From Hydractinia symbiolongicarpus (lineage: Eukaryota > Cnidaria > Hydrozoa > Anthoathecata > Hydractiniidae), in the NCBI RefSeq assembly GCF_029227915.1, contig NC_079882.1, positions 24,681,001 to 24,745,000 of the forward strand: a DNA stretch of 64,000 nucleotides. Reading direction: 5' to 3'. Below, in pieces: positions 20,806 through 32,800 of this stretch. Positions within the stretch are counted from its first letter, which is position 1. Every line of letters starts with the position of its first letter. The notes under the pieces are model-generated. The model made no database searches and was not told the DNA's origin. It was given only the letters and a program-made list of their open reading frames with translations. The position numbers and the translations under genes are program-made.

Positions 20806-23800
20806 ATGGCATCTGCAGGAATACACTTTGGAAATACAAACAGTGTCATAGCTGTCTACAAGGTTAGTTATATAGAGGTTTAAATGAGAAAACAAAGAGC
20901 ACTTGAAATCACATACAAATTCACGGGCTCTGTGGCTACTTGCCACAAAAACACCTTACTTAAATTCTTTTTTAAAATATTTGTGGGTTGTTTGTTTGCT
21001 TTTTATGATTGTCCACGTGTTTAAAAATGTAAAAAAACAAGCTCTGTTTTTTCTAAAAGCTGTAAATTGAATAATGCGTAGCTTAAAAGCAATTTATTGA
21101 ACAACGGTACATAATATTGGCCAAAAAGCCAAATGACGAATCTCTACCAGCTGATACGAGTTTAATACTCAACCTCATAAGTTAAAAATACTTTACTTTC
21201 TCCTGCTTCAACTGTTTGTAAAACTTCTCAGTGAATGCATTTATGTGTGTATAGAAAATAAAAAGAGCTAAAATATATTTTACAGGATGGAAAGGTTGAA
21301 ATAGTTTCCAACGAAACTGGAGACCGAGTTACTCCAACAATTGTTGCATATACCGGATCAGAAAAAGTATGTTTTACATTGCTTGTAGGCATTTTAATTC
21401 ATTGAACATTTCTAATGCTTCTGTTAATACTGAATTATGGTTAATGTTTTTTAAGCTTGTTGGTCAGCCTGCTAAGCAATATTTAACACGGAATCCTTCA
21501 AGCTGTATATCACAAATCAAATCCTCCATAGGACAAAGGTAAGTTGGCAGAATTTTTTTCATTTTAAATAATTTGGATGTAAGCAAATGTAACTTATTTA
21601 ATAAAATTTAGCACTTACAAAGTTTAGCATAACAAGTATAATGAAATTTCACAGAAATGACGTTTTTGAAGTAGTCAAATTTTCTTTTTTCTTTTATTAG
21701 TTTTACTTCTTAAATGTTTGTATGCATCAAATTAGCAGTTTTATCAATGAATGTGATGGAATGCTTGATTTCATTGAAAATTGTCACAATAAATAAATGT
21801 TGTTAGCTTTTGATAAATACTCCCAAAATCTAAAGTAATTTTAATATTGTTCATTTAAAATGCTTTAAATTGTCAAAGAGCTTTGAAGAAAAACACTAAA
21901 ATTCTTTATTATAAAATAAAATTTTGTCTCCAGAGTACGAGACTAGAATTTACATCAAGTTTTGCAATCAGTTGCCGTAAAAGGAAGTTTTCTGTGTGAA
22001 ACTTGTATAAGCATTGTTTTTTTCGTTAGCTTCACAGATGATCATATCAATCAGATAAAAGATGGCGCATCATGCGAGGTAAATAAATCATATTGTAAAT
22101 TTTGTATTTCCTAGTGTTGTTTTAGATCGACTGTGCTAGCTATCTTGATTGTAAGGTTTATTTTTTTGTTTAGATTTCAAATGTGAAAGGAAGTATATCA
22201 TTTAAAGTTAAAGTGGAGGATAACTTTGTAAAAGTGTCGTCAATAAAGGCAGCTTCTTATATCTTCACAAAACTTTTAGGTAATTTTTAAATTCTTTCAA
22301 AATAATAATAAACAGACTACAAATTTTTCACTGGATAAAATTGTAAAAAAGGGGTAATCAGCAAAGTGTAAAAGAATAATATAACGGAAATTCATAAAAG
22401 ATTTATTAAAGGAAATGATGTGAATTCATAGAAAATATTAAGACAAGCAGAAAGTTGAAAGACTCTCTCGTAAAATTTGGTTTTCTTGTTTAAAAAAATA
22501 TTTACACTGCATATTTTCTTCTGATTTACTTACTTACAACTGCATATACTATATATGTTAATTTTAACTGCAGTAGTCTTTACTTTATGTTTTCTACATA
22601 AAAGCCCTTGAAAAACGGTATAAATTGACAAACAAAATTTCATAAATTTTTGTGAATATCAGGTCTTACCAACTTAGCAAAAATTTGTTCTTTTGAAAGT
22701 TAATCCACTTACATCTACTTTTGCTTTTGTAGAAATTGCTGAACATGTTGGTGGCAGTGATTTAGAAGATGTAGTACTTGCAGTGCCTCATAATTTTTCA
22801 GAAGAGCAAAAGCTGTCTTTATGGTATGTGCATATTCAGACCAGTTATTGTTATCATATTAAGTCATTATGGTCATATCCAAATCAAAGACCCTACTCGA
22901 ATAGTCCAACCGTAATAAATGCCCAACCCCAAATAGAAGCCAACGGTAGGCCATTGAAATTGAGATTGACCAAATGCCTGAGTTTTTTTTAAATAAACCT
23001 TGATTGGCAATTAAACGCCTAGGGTGTTTAATTTGTTAACTACGAATTTTTTGAAAATGTTTACAGTTTGTAGAGTGTTCCTCTAGTTCCTGGGCCTCAT
23101 GTAAACTGAGAAAGACTTAGCAGAACAGACTTAATGCAGAAGAATTTGAATTTACATCTAACAGGGTCTAGATCAGATTGGAAGAGGCTTATTAATATAC
23201 CCCGTCCAAACCATGCTAGCATGGGAAACGGACATTTTGCTGAGAATGATGATAGTGATGACGATAATTTGTCAATTTTGCATTGCCCAATACTTGGTAC
23301 TGTAAGAGATGCTTTAAGAGAATGATAGTAACTGGACCATAACAAATGACTACCCTAGTTTGTCATCTTAATCACTTTCGAAGTTGGTTGCCTATCATGT
23401 TAAACTGGTACTGACTTCAGATCACTAAGAAATATAAAAATTTAGTTATCTATGTTATTAATATTGTTGATATTTTTGTATTTAGTGAAGCAGCTGAAGA
23501 TATAGGTTGTAATGTTCTAAGAGTGATATCAGAGCCTGCTGCAGCTCTTTTAGCATATGGTTAGTAATAGCTTTCTTTTATACTTTTTTGTAAGAAATAT
23601 GAATATTTTTTTTTGACAAAAGGTGCAAATAGTGAATAGAATTCTGCTTGCAAAGTGAAATAAGTTGAAATAATGCTATTGTTGAATGAATGAATAAGTA
23701 AGAAGCTAAGTGAGTGAGTAAATGAACATGTGAGTGACTGAGTAAGGAAATGGATGGATGCAAATATGACATCTGAAGACTAAGTGTGATTGTAACTTGT

Positions 23801-26800
23801 AGGTATTGGCCAAGAAGATCCAACAGTACATGGGTAAGTTTTATATAAACGTTTTTTGTTTACAATACATGCACAAAAATGGTAATTCAAAGTCGTTTTT
23901 TTAAAAAAATAAGCAATATTTGTTAATCTATTTCTGCGAATAGCTAGCAAAGTTTGAAAATAGGGCCTGTCTGGCTTGTCACTGCCATTGGAAGACTCTT
24001 AGCATTTTTGCATGGTGTATTCTTTAACGCAAAAAAAATTGTTTTTAGTAATATTTTAGTGTATCGGTTAGGAGGTTCGTCCATGGATGCAACTGTGATG
24101 AATGTTAATAGTGGAATGTACCGTGTTTTTAGTCAAAAGTGCAACCCGAATTTTGGAGGGAAAGATTTCGATAAAGTTTTAGTTCAACATTTTCAGAAAG
24201 AATTTCAAAGGTACTTATTGAGGAGAAATGTTGACAAATTTTATAAACTTGATTGGGAACAACAAGTTGATTGTTAAGCTGCTACTTTGATACCATTTTT
24301 TCTTTTCACTAGACTTTTTTTTGTCAGAGCTATGCTACTAGAGTAATAATTGGAGGGCTTTTCTGCACACCACAATGAATACTTACCTGTGTTTTGTTTT
24401 ACTGCTTTTCTTTTTGTTGTTGTATTATTTTATCTAATAAGCCAAAGCTTTCACCAGGAAATATAAAGAGGATATATCAAGCAATAAACGAGCAATAGGA
24501 AAACTGACCACGGCTGTTGAAACATGCAAACATGGCCTCACACGAATGCAGTCAACTTCATGTGCTGTGGATTCACTCTATGATGGTTTGGATTTTCATT
24601 CGCAAATTCCAAGGTATTGATACGATAAAAGTTTTACTTATGTTAGATGACTATTTGTGTATCACATTGAAATAAAAGCAGAAATTTGTATCTGTATGTG
24701 TCGAAGTATGTTTCTTTAAAACACTTTTTACTTTACAACAAATAATTTTAATCTAGAGCAAAGTACGAGTCCCTCTGCAGTCACTTGTTTACACAATGTT
24801 TGCAACTAATAGATGAGTCATTACAGTCTTCAAATTTAACAGAATCACAGATTGACACGGTACATTCTCAATTGTTTCTTACTCTCAGTGCTTCGAATGA
24901 GATCTGCATATGTACACACCTTTTGTATCTTTTTACACTATATTTTCAAAGTGATGTACTTTTTTAATCAACTTTTGCAGAAAGATCTTACTATTTTTAA
25001 TAATGTTTAGGTTATACTTGCCGGTGGTGGTTCGAACATGCCTCGATTAATCAATCTAGTTAAAGAGCGCTTTAAATCTTCTGAATTTTTAACTAAATAC
25101 TCCCCGGAGGAGTTACTTGCGCGAGGAGCAGCACTGCAGGTTGGTCAAGTTTACTGGATTTACCGCCATGTTTCTTAAGCTGAGAAAGTGAATACAGGTT
25201 TTCCAATAAAACAGTGAAATAATACGTTACAGAGATTCTCTTATTGAGAATTTGATTTTTAAAAAAAACCCTGTTTTGTCTTCTCTTTCAGGCAGCGCTA
25301 CTGCAAGGTCGGGAAGATATAAATGCTTCGAGTCCTAGCTTACAATGTTTATCAAAAAATATCGGTATAAAGGTTTGTAGTATATTAGTAGTATATTTTA
25401 GGTGTACAATTTGATTACTTCCTTGAATTTTTACTTCAAATATTTTTGTAACCTTATTTTTCCACAGATCTCGAAAGATGGGAATGAGCAGATGGAAGTT
25501 ATTATCAATAAAAATACGCCAGTACCAACAAGACGGAGTAGAACTTTCAAATGCGACGCGCAACAGGTGATTTGTGATTTGCGTCGTTCTGCAATGCGAA
25601 TCAATGAGGATAAAGTGAGACAAAAAACAATTATAGATACAATAATTATTGCTGACATTGCAAATTCAAACTAAGGCTATTATTGCTCGTTTTCTTATTT
25701 ATTCGCCCGAATTTGTGAAATGGAAGATGGAAATAATACATATTCTTCAGTGCATAAAATAATATACGGCAGAAATTTAGGGTCTTTAAATAGGATTTTT
25801 AAAACTTTTCTTTTATTGCATCAACGAACTATACTTTAAAATGCTCAAATCCGAGAAAGATTTATGAAAATTCAGAAAGGCAAAAGGCATGAATGTCAAT
25901 GATAGTCCAAATCGTATATTTTAGTTCAACTCGCATATTTAGTCCAACTTGCATATTTTATTCCAACTCGCATATTTTAGTCTTGCTTGGGTGTGTCATG
26001 TTTTTGTGCTTTTCTTTAGACATCTGTTTGCGTCTGTGTGTGCGAATCTGTTGATACAAACATAGAAACTTCGAGACTACTAGCAAAGGTGAGCTCTTTT
26101 GTTGCGTTTTAAACCTTAACAGTGCTCCTCGTCCTTTTTACGCAAATGCTAATAACTTTTTTTTAGCTCGCTATGAAAGACTTAAACGAAAATTCTGAAA
26201 AAGAATTACTCATAAATTTTGAAGTAAATCGGTAAGTTTTTATAAATCTGTTTCACGGTAATTAGTTATTACCGACTTCTTAGACTATCAACTTTTTTTT
26301 TTATTTTTGACCAATTGACTTGAGCAATATCCAATAAAAGGCTTTGTTTAGCTTTTTGCCAACCAGTTCTATTACAGGTGCGGTAACAAGATTTAATTAG
26401 TTTTGTGACTTTTGCGATTTTTCAATATTTTTCTTGAAGTCTTCAAGAAAAATAACAAATAGACATCATTTCCGAAAGTAGATCTTCGCCGATGAAAATG
26501 AGAAATTAATGCTCTAATAATTCTTTTTCTTTTAACAAATACTGTTACAGTGGATTCTGTCTAAAGGAGTCACTTCTGTATTGATCATGGTAGTCGCACC
26601 TAAAATCTTCTAAATAGCCTAAAATTTGGACCAAAATATTGATTTCTCTTGACATTTCATAAAGTTGTTTAGGCAAACATGAAATTTTGTTCAAAGCAAA
26701 TATTTTTAATTATTTCTTTACGAAAAAAGGTCAACCAATATTTATGTTAGGCAAGGCTTGAATTTCACCTAAAATATTTTCTGAAAATATACAATGATTT

Positions 26801-29800
26801 TTATTTTATTTTTTTAGTGTTTCTCTTAAATCTTTACCCAAAAAACCTTCTTCAAAAATTTTGAAATTATAGTCATTCTGATTGGTTTCAGGTCTGATAT
26901 AGAAAAACCTCCACAGGGCGGACATTTATTTGCATAAAGCGGAGTCTTTTTTCACCAATGATATTTGAGTGGAATCCAGCGGTATTTAGTAGCTGTCAAA
27001 CGAATGTTTCCTAATTAAATTTGGAACCTCATTCGAAAACCTGATTCGTTAGACTAATAATGCTTTAATCCTGGAAATAATATTTGGGAAATTGTCCGTT
27101 TTTCTGCCCTTTTTCGAAATAGGCAAACAGCGTCACTTGGCCAGTGCTCTGCAGCCGGGAGGGCAAAAGCACTACTTTGCCAGAGGTGCAGTTCGAGTAA
27201 CCAACGTCAAAAATGCGCTAGCTGCACTCTCAACAATGTCCGTATTATAAAACAATCCAATGGTAAAAGTAGTGCGTGCTGATATCAGCAAAAATTAGCA
27301 CCTTTTAAGATTTCGGAGCAGCCCAAATAACCGTAGATACTAAGTGTACTGTGAACATTGACATTTAAGTTCGGAGTGCATGTTAGTTAGATAGAAACGG
27401 CGTTCGTAATTGCTTGTGGTTTCGATCTTTAAAATTCCGCCCTCCTTTTCTGTAATGTCATGAGTGGTAGGTATTATTTAGAGAACGTGGCCATATAGAA
27501 ACCATTTTTATAGTTTGTTAAGGTTAAAATTCCACTAAATAACCATTCTAAAACACTACAATTACCTTTGGAATTTTAAGAGTTTTTCTTAAAAAAACGT
27601 ATAAGGGGATAAGGAAAACGATGATAAGTTGCACGGATAGTTATTCTATTAATTAAGCTGTTTTGAGACATCCTGAGAAATGGAATTTACCATTTTCTTC
27701 GTCATAGTACATCCTCTTGAGATTATTGATGAAATTCCCAATTAAGATCTAACAGTCACGATTTTCTTTTTCTGGATTATATCTTGGATATCCTCTTAAG
27801 ACTATCACTGTATATGTACACATATGGTTCTCCTTTGGCCCTTCTTTTGATCCTGAACATTGTTCTTTTTATATTGAAGAAAAACTACTTTGTTCATCAC
27901 TAACATACTGCCAAGCAGTGAGCGGGATTCGATCCGCGGTCCCCAGAACTGGAGAAGAACTACTTTGTTCATCACTAACATACTGCCAAGCAGTGAGTTA
28001 GTGATGAACAAAATAGTTCTTCTTCAATATGACTTACACGCATTATACTCGCCCGTCATGATCAGAGGTCTGATCGGGGTGAACCATTCTCTGTTGAGAA
28101 TGAAATACGGATGTGCTATGATAAATATTCACCTATATGTATACACACCATCCGGATAAACTATCTGAGTTCATCATTAACATATTGCTGCACGTAGTGT
28201 AGTGGGTTCGACTGCGGCTCCCAGTTCTGGGGACCACGGATCGAATCCCGCTCACTGCTTGGCAGTATGTTAGTGATGAACAAAGTAGTTCTTCTTCAAT
28301 ATGACTTACACGCATTATACTCGCCCGTCATGATCAGAGGTCTGATCGGGGTGAACCATTCTGCAAAAGACAATGTTGAACTACCAGTAAACTGCAGTGT
28401 GGAAAATATCTTGGGTAAAAACAATTACGAGAATGCGAAAAAGATTCTTGACAATTTGAGATCACAAAACATAAATAGACTAATTTTTGGGCATGTTAAT
28501 ATCAATTCACTACGAAATAAGTTTGAGCCTCTTATTAATCAAGTTAATAGAAACCTTGATCTCTTTTTAATTTCAGAGACAAAATTAAATGAATCATTTC
28601 CTACGAATCAGTTTTTGATTCAAGGCTATAATGCATACCGTTTCGACAGAAATGGCAATGGGGGAGGAATGATTCTCTATGTACGAAATGATATTCCCTC
28701 AAAACTTTTAAAACCCAAATGTGAAAGTAGTGAGCTTGAAATTTTTTATATTGAACTAAATTTAAGAAGCAAAAAATGGTTAGTTGTGTGTTTATATAAC
28801 CCAAAAACTAATCTTATTGCTCAAAACTTAAACCACATAAGTAAAAAAATTGATTCGTTTTCCTGCAAATATGAGAACTATGTAATACTGGGTGATTTTA
28901 ACGCTGAAATTAGCAATCTACATGTAAATGAATTTTTAACAACATATAAACTTAACTCTTTATTAAAAGAGCCTACATGCTTCAAAAGCATAGATAACCC
29001 TACAAACATAGATCTCATCTTAACAAACCACCCAAGATCTTTTTGTCACTCCAGGGCTATTGAAACAGGCTTGTCTGATTTTCATAAATTGACAATGACT
29101 GTTTTAAAAGCCAACTTTGCTAAACGAAAACCAAAAATTATAAATTATAGAGCATATCGGAATTTCAATAATGTAAATTTCCGCCATGATATAATGGGTG
29201 CTCTAAATGATGACAAAAATCTCAATGATTTTAAAATGTTTGAAAATTTCAAAAACAGTGTTTTAAGCATCTTAGATAATCATGCTCCTCGAAAGAAAAG
29301 GTATGTACGTCATAATCAGGCAGCTTTTATGAGTAAAGAAATAAACAAGGCAATTATGAAGAGATCAAAACTTTTAAATAAGCATAGGAAGGATAAAACT
29401 CCAGAGAGTAAATTAGCATACAATAAACAAAGGAATTTTTGTGTTTCACTAATAAGAAAAAGTAAATACAAATTCTTCAACAACCTTAATGTTAAAAATA
29501 TAACTGACAATAGGCTATTCTGGAAAACAGTAAAACCATGTTTCTCTAACAAGACAGTTACAAGTGAAAATATTACCTTAGTGAAAATGGGACTACAATA
29601 TCTCATGATAAAGATATTACTGAAATATTCAACAATTATTTTGGCAGTGTTGTTGAAAATTTAGGCATAAAGTCATCAAATATACAACCTTCAAGTAATG
29701 AAAACAGACCCAAAGATCAAATAAATTCGATAATATATAAATATAAATCTCATCCTAGTGTAGAAAAGATAAGAAAAAGCGCAAAAAGCAACACAAAATT

Positions 29801-32800
29801 TTCTTTTAAACAAACTGCATTTGAAGATGTTGAAAAATACATTCGAAAACTTGATCTAAAAAAGGCGCAGCAAAAAGATGATATTCCTACTAACATCATC
29901 AAAGAAAACAGTGATATTTTTAGCCAATTCATTACTGAAAATTTTACGCAATCGTTAAAAAGTTCTAAATTTCCAACATCTTTGAAAAACGCAGATATTA
30001 CTCCTACACACAAGAAAGGACTGCGCACTGAAAAGGCGAACTATAGACCTGTAAGCGTCCTATCGAACATCTCAAAAATCTATGATAGATGCATGTATGA
30101 CCAAATATACACCTTCTTCGAGCCATTATTTTCGAAACTTCAATTTGGTTTTCGTAAGGGGCACAGTTCACAACAATGCCTCATAAGTATGATTGAAAAA
30201 TGGAAAAACAGTCTTGACAAAGGTGGCACATTTGGAGCGCTTTTAACTGATTTGTCTAAGGCATTTGACTGCATACCACACGAGCTATTACTAGCAAAAC
30301 TTCATGCATATGGCTTTGATATGAACTCTTTGCTGTTTATAAAATCGTACCTAATTGACAGGAAACAGCGAGTACGTATAAATAACAATTATAGTACATG
30401 GAAAAAAATAAAATACAGCGTACCGCAAGGATCAATTTTGGGTCCTTTGCTTTTTAATATATTTTTATGCGACCTTTTCCTTTTTGTTCCATATATGGAC
30501 ATTGTCAACTATGCTGATGATACAACCCCATTTTCAATAGGAAAGAATATCAACGAAGTTATTGAAAAGGTTGAATATGCAGCAATTATAATATTTACTT
30601 GGTTTGAAAATAACGGTATGAAAGCCAACCCAGAAAAATCACATTTTTTTATTAACAAAACTGATGTACGATTAAAAGTTTGTGATGAACTTCTACACAA
30701 TTCTCAAACTGAGAAACTGCTTGGTATAACCATAGACCACAAACTTTCTTTCGAGGAACATGTTAATCAGCTCTGTAACAAGGCAGGCCAGAAAGTTAGT
30801 GCGCTTGCAAGGTTATCTTCCTTAATGACATTAGACCAGCGAAAGCTGATTATTAATGCTTTTGTCACTAGTCATTTTTCGTACTGTCCATTAGTATGGA
30901 TGTTTCACAGTCGTAAATTAAACAATAGGATAAACCATATACATGAAAGAGCACTAAGAATTATCTATCAAGACTATCAATCCTCATTTGAAGAGCTTTT
31001 ATCAAAAAATGGGAGCGTTACAATTCACCAAACGAACTTACGCATCCTTGTTACTGAGCTGTATAAAGCTAAAACAAAAACAGGTCCAGAAATGTTGAAT
31101 GAAATTTTTATTTTTCCTGAACCAGTGTATAATTTGAGGAAGGACAAACTCAAGAGTAACAAAATATTTTCAGTGAGATATGGGATCGAAACACTGTCTA
31201 ATGTTGGGTTAAAGCTTTCGAACTCTTTGCCTTACGAGTATCGGAACGCTGGTACTTTAATTGAGTTTAGAAACAAAATAAGAAACTGGATTCCAAACCA
31301 TTGTCCTTGCAGAATATGCAAAACTTTTATACCTGAATTAGGTTTTCTTTAGTTTCCCCGTTGTCTTCCTTTGCCAGTTGTGGAGCGGGAACTCAGTTAA
31401 ACATGTCTTGCGGTGCGACGGTTTAGGTGGGGTGGTATCATATGAGAATGTTCTAGCCTTATTATCTGGTTGTATATTATTTTCTCTCGACCCCTGCCTG
31501 GGAAGTTTGACTGAGTTCCTGGAACCACCACTACATAGCCTTGACATATTTTTGACATATTATTTATATTATTTAAAATGGTATATACGGTATTCCTTAT
31601 AGATTTTTTATATTCAGTTATTTATTGTTTTTAATGTTTTTAAAGTTGACTTTAATTAGCCTCAGAGCTACATTTTCTTGTAAATTTGTCAACTATAAAT
31701 AAATTAATAATAATAATAAATAATAATTCTCTGTTGAGAATAAAATACGGATGTGCTATGATAAATATTCACCTATATGTATTGTTCTTTTTGTCTATAT
31801 TTCGCGAAAATTAATTTCGATGTTGCGGCGATAATGATTTACTTGAACTATCAGCCTCTTGCCGGTGCTTCTGTTAGCCTCTTGTCAGTGTTATTGTTGC
31901 CTCTTGTCAGTGCTAATGTTCACCTCCTGTCAGTGTTGCTGTTAGCCTTTGACAGTGCTGCTGTTAGCCTCGTCAGTGCTGATGTTAACCTCTTGTCAGT
32001 GACGATGTTAGCCTCTTGTCAGTGCTGATGTTAACCTCTTGTCAATGCTGCTGTAAGTCTTTGTCAGTGTTGCTGTTAGCCTCTTCTCAGTGGTGCTGTT
32101 AGCCTCTTGTCAGTGGTGCTGTTATCCTCTTGCCAGTGGTGCTGTTAGCCTCTTGCCAGTGTTGCTGTTAGCCTCTTGTCAGTGCTGATGTTAACATCTT
32201 GTCAGTGGTGCTGTTATCCTCTTGCCAGTGCAGCTGTTAGCCTCTTGCCAGTGGTGCTATTAGCCTCTTGCCAGTGTTGCTGTTAGCTTCTTGTCAGTGT
32301 TGCTGTTAGCCTCTTGTCAGTGCTGATGTTAACCTCTTGTCAGTGATGATGTTAGCCTCTTGTCAGTGCTGATGTTAACCTCTTGTCAGTGATGATGTTA
32401 GCCTCTTGTCAGTGTTACTGTTGCCTCTTGTCAGTGCTAATGTTAACCTCCTGTCAGTGTTGCTGTTAGCCTTTGTCAGTGCTGCTGTTAGCCTCGTCAG
32501 TGCTGATGTTAACCTCTTGTCAGTGATGATGTTAGCCTCTTGTCAGTGCTGATGTTAACCTCTTGTCAGTGCTGCTGTAAGTCTTTGTCAGTGTTGCTGT
32601 TAGCCTCTTCTCAGTGGTGCTGTTAGCCTCTTGTCAGTGGTGCTGTTATCCCCTTGCCAGTGGTGCTGTTAGCCTCTTGCCAGTGTTGCTGTTAGCCTCT
32701 TGTCAGTGCTGATGTTAACATCTTGTCAGTGGTGCTGTTATCCTCTTGCCAGTGCAGCTGTTAGCCTCTTGCCAGTGTTGCTGTTAGCTTCTTGTCAGTG

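Larger units (their letters stand above)
28143..31728 (+). mobile_element. Nearly intact CR1/jockey-group LINE in the HSPA14 last intron
   Basis: The element encodes an APE-type endonuclease followed by reverse transcriptase. It ends in a (TAA)n-like tail (about 31698-31727), typical of CR1/L2-type non-LTR elements. A 57-bp direct repeat flanks it (28086-28142 and 31726-31782, one mismatch); this could be a long target duplication. There is no ORF1-like gag region, so it is probably 5'-truncated. One base is missing near 29580, splitting the ORF. It lies in the same orientation as HSPA14. Confidence 0.85.

Noticed and set aside
22693-22992. 99-codon frame overlapping HSPA14 exon 6
   Set aside because: It is intron sequence on both sides of the true exon 22733-22823; the exon is already in the HSPA14 model.
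28195-28260. Possible tRNA gene (B-box-like GGGTTCGACT and GGATTCGATCC)
   Set aside because: No complete cloverleaf, A box or acceptor stem could be drawn; better explained as tRNA-derived repeat sequence.
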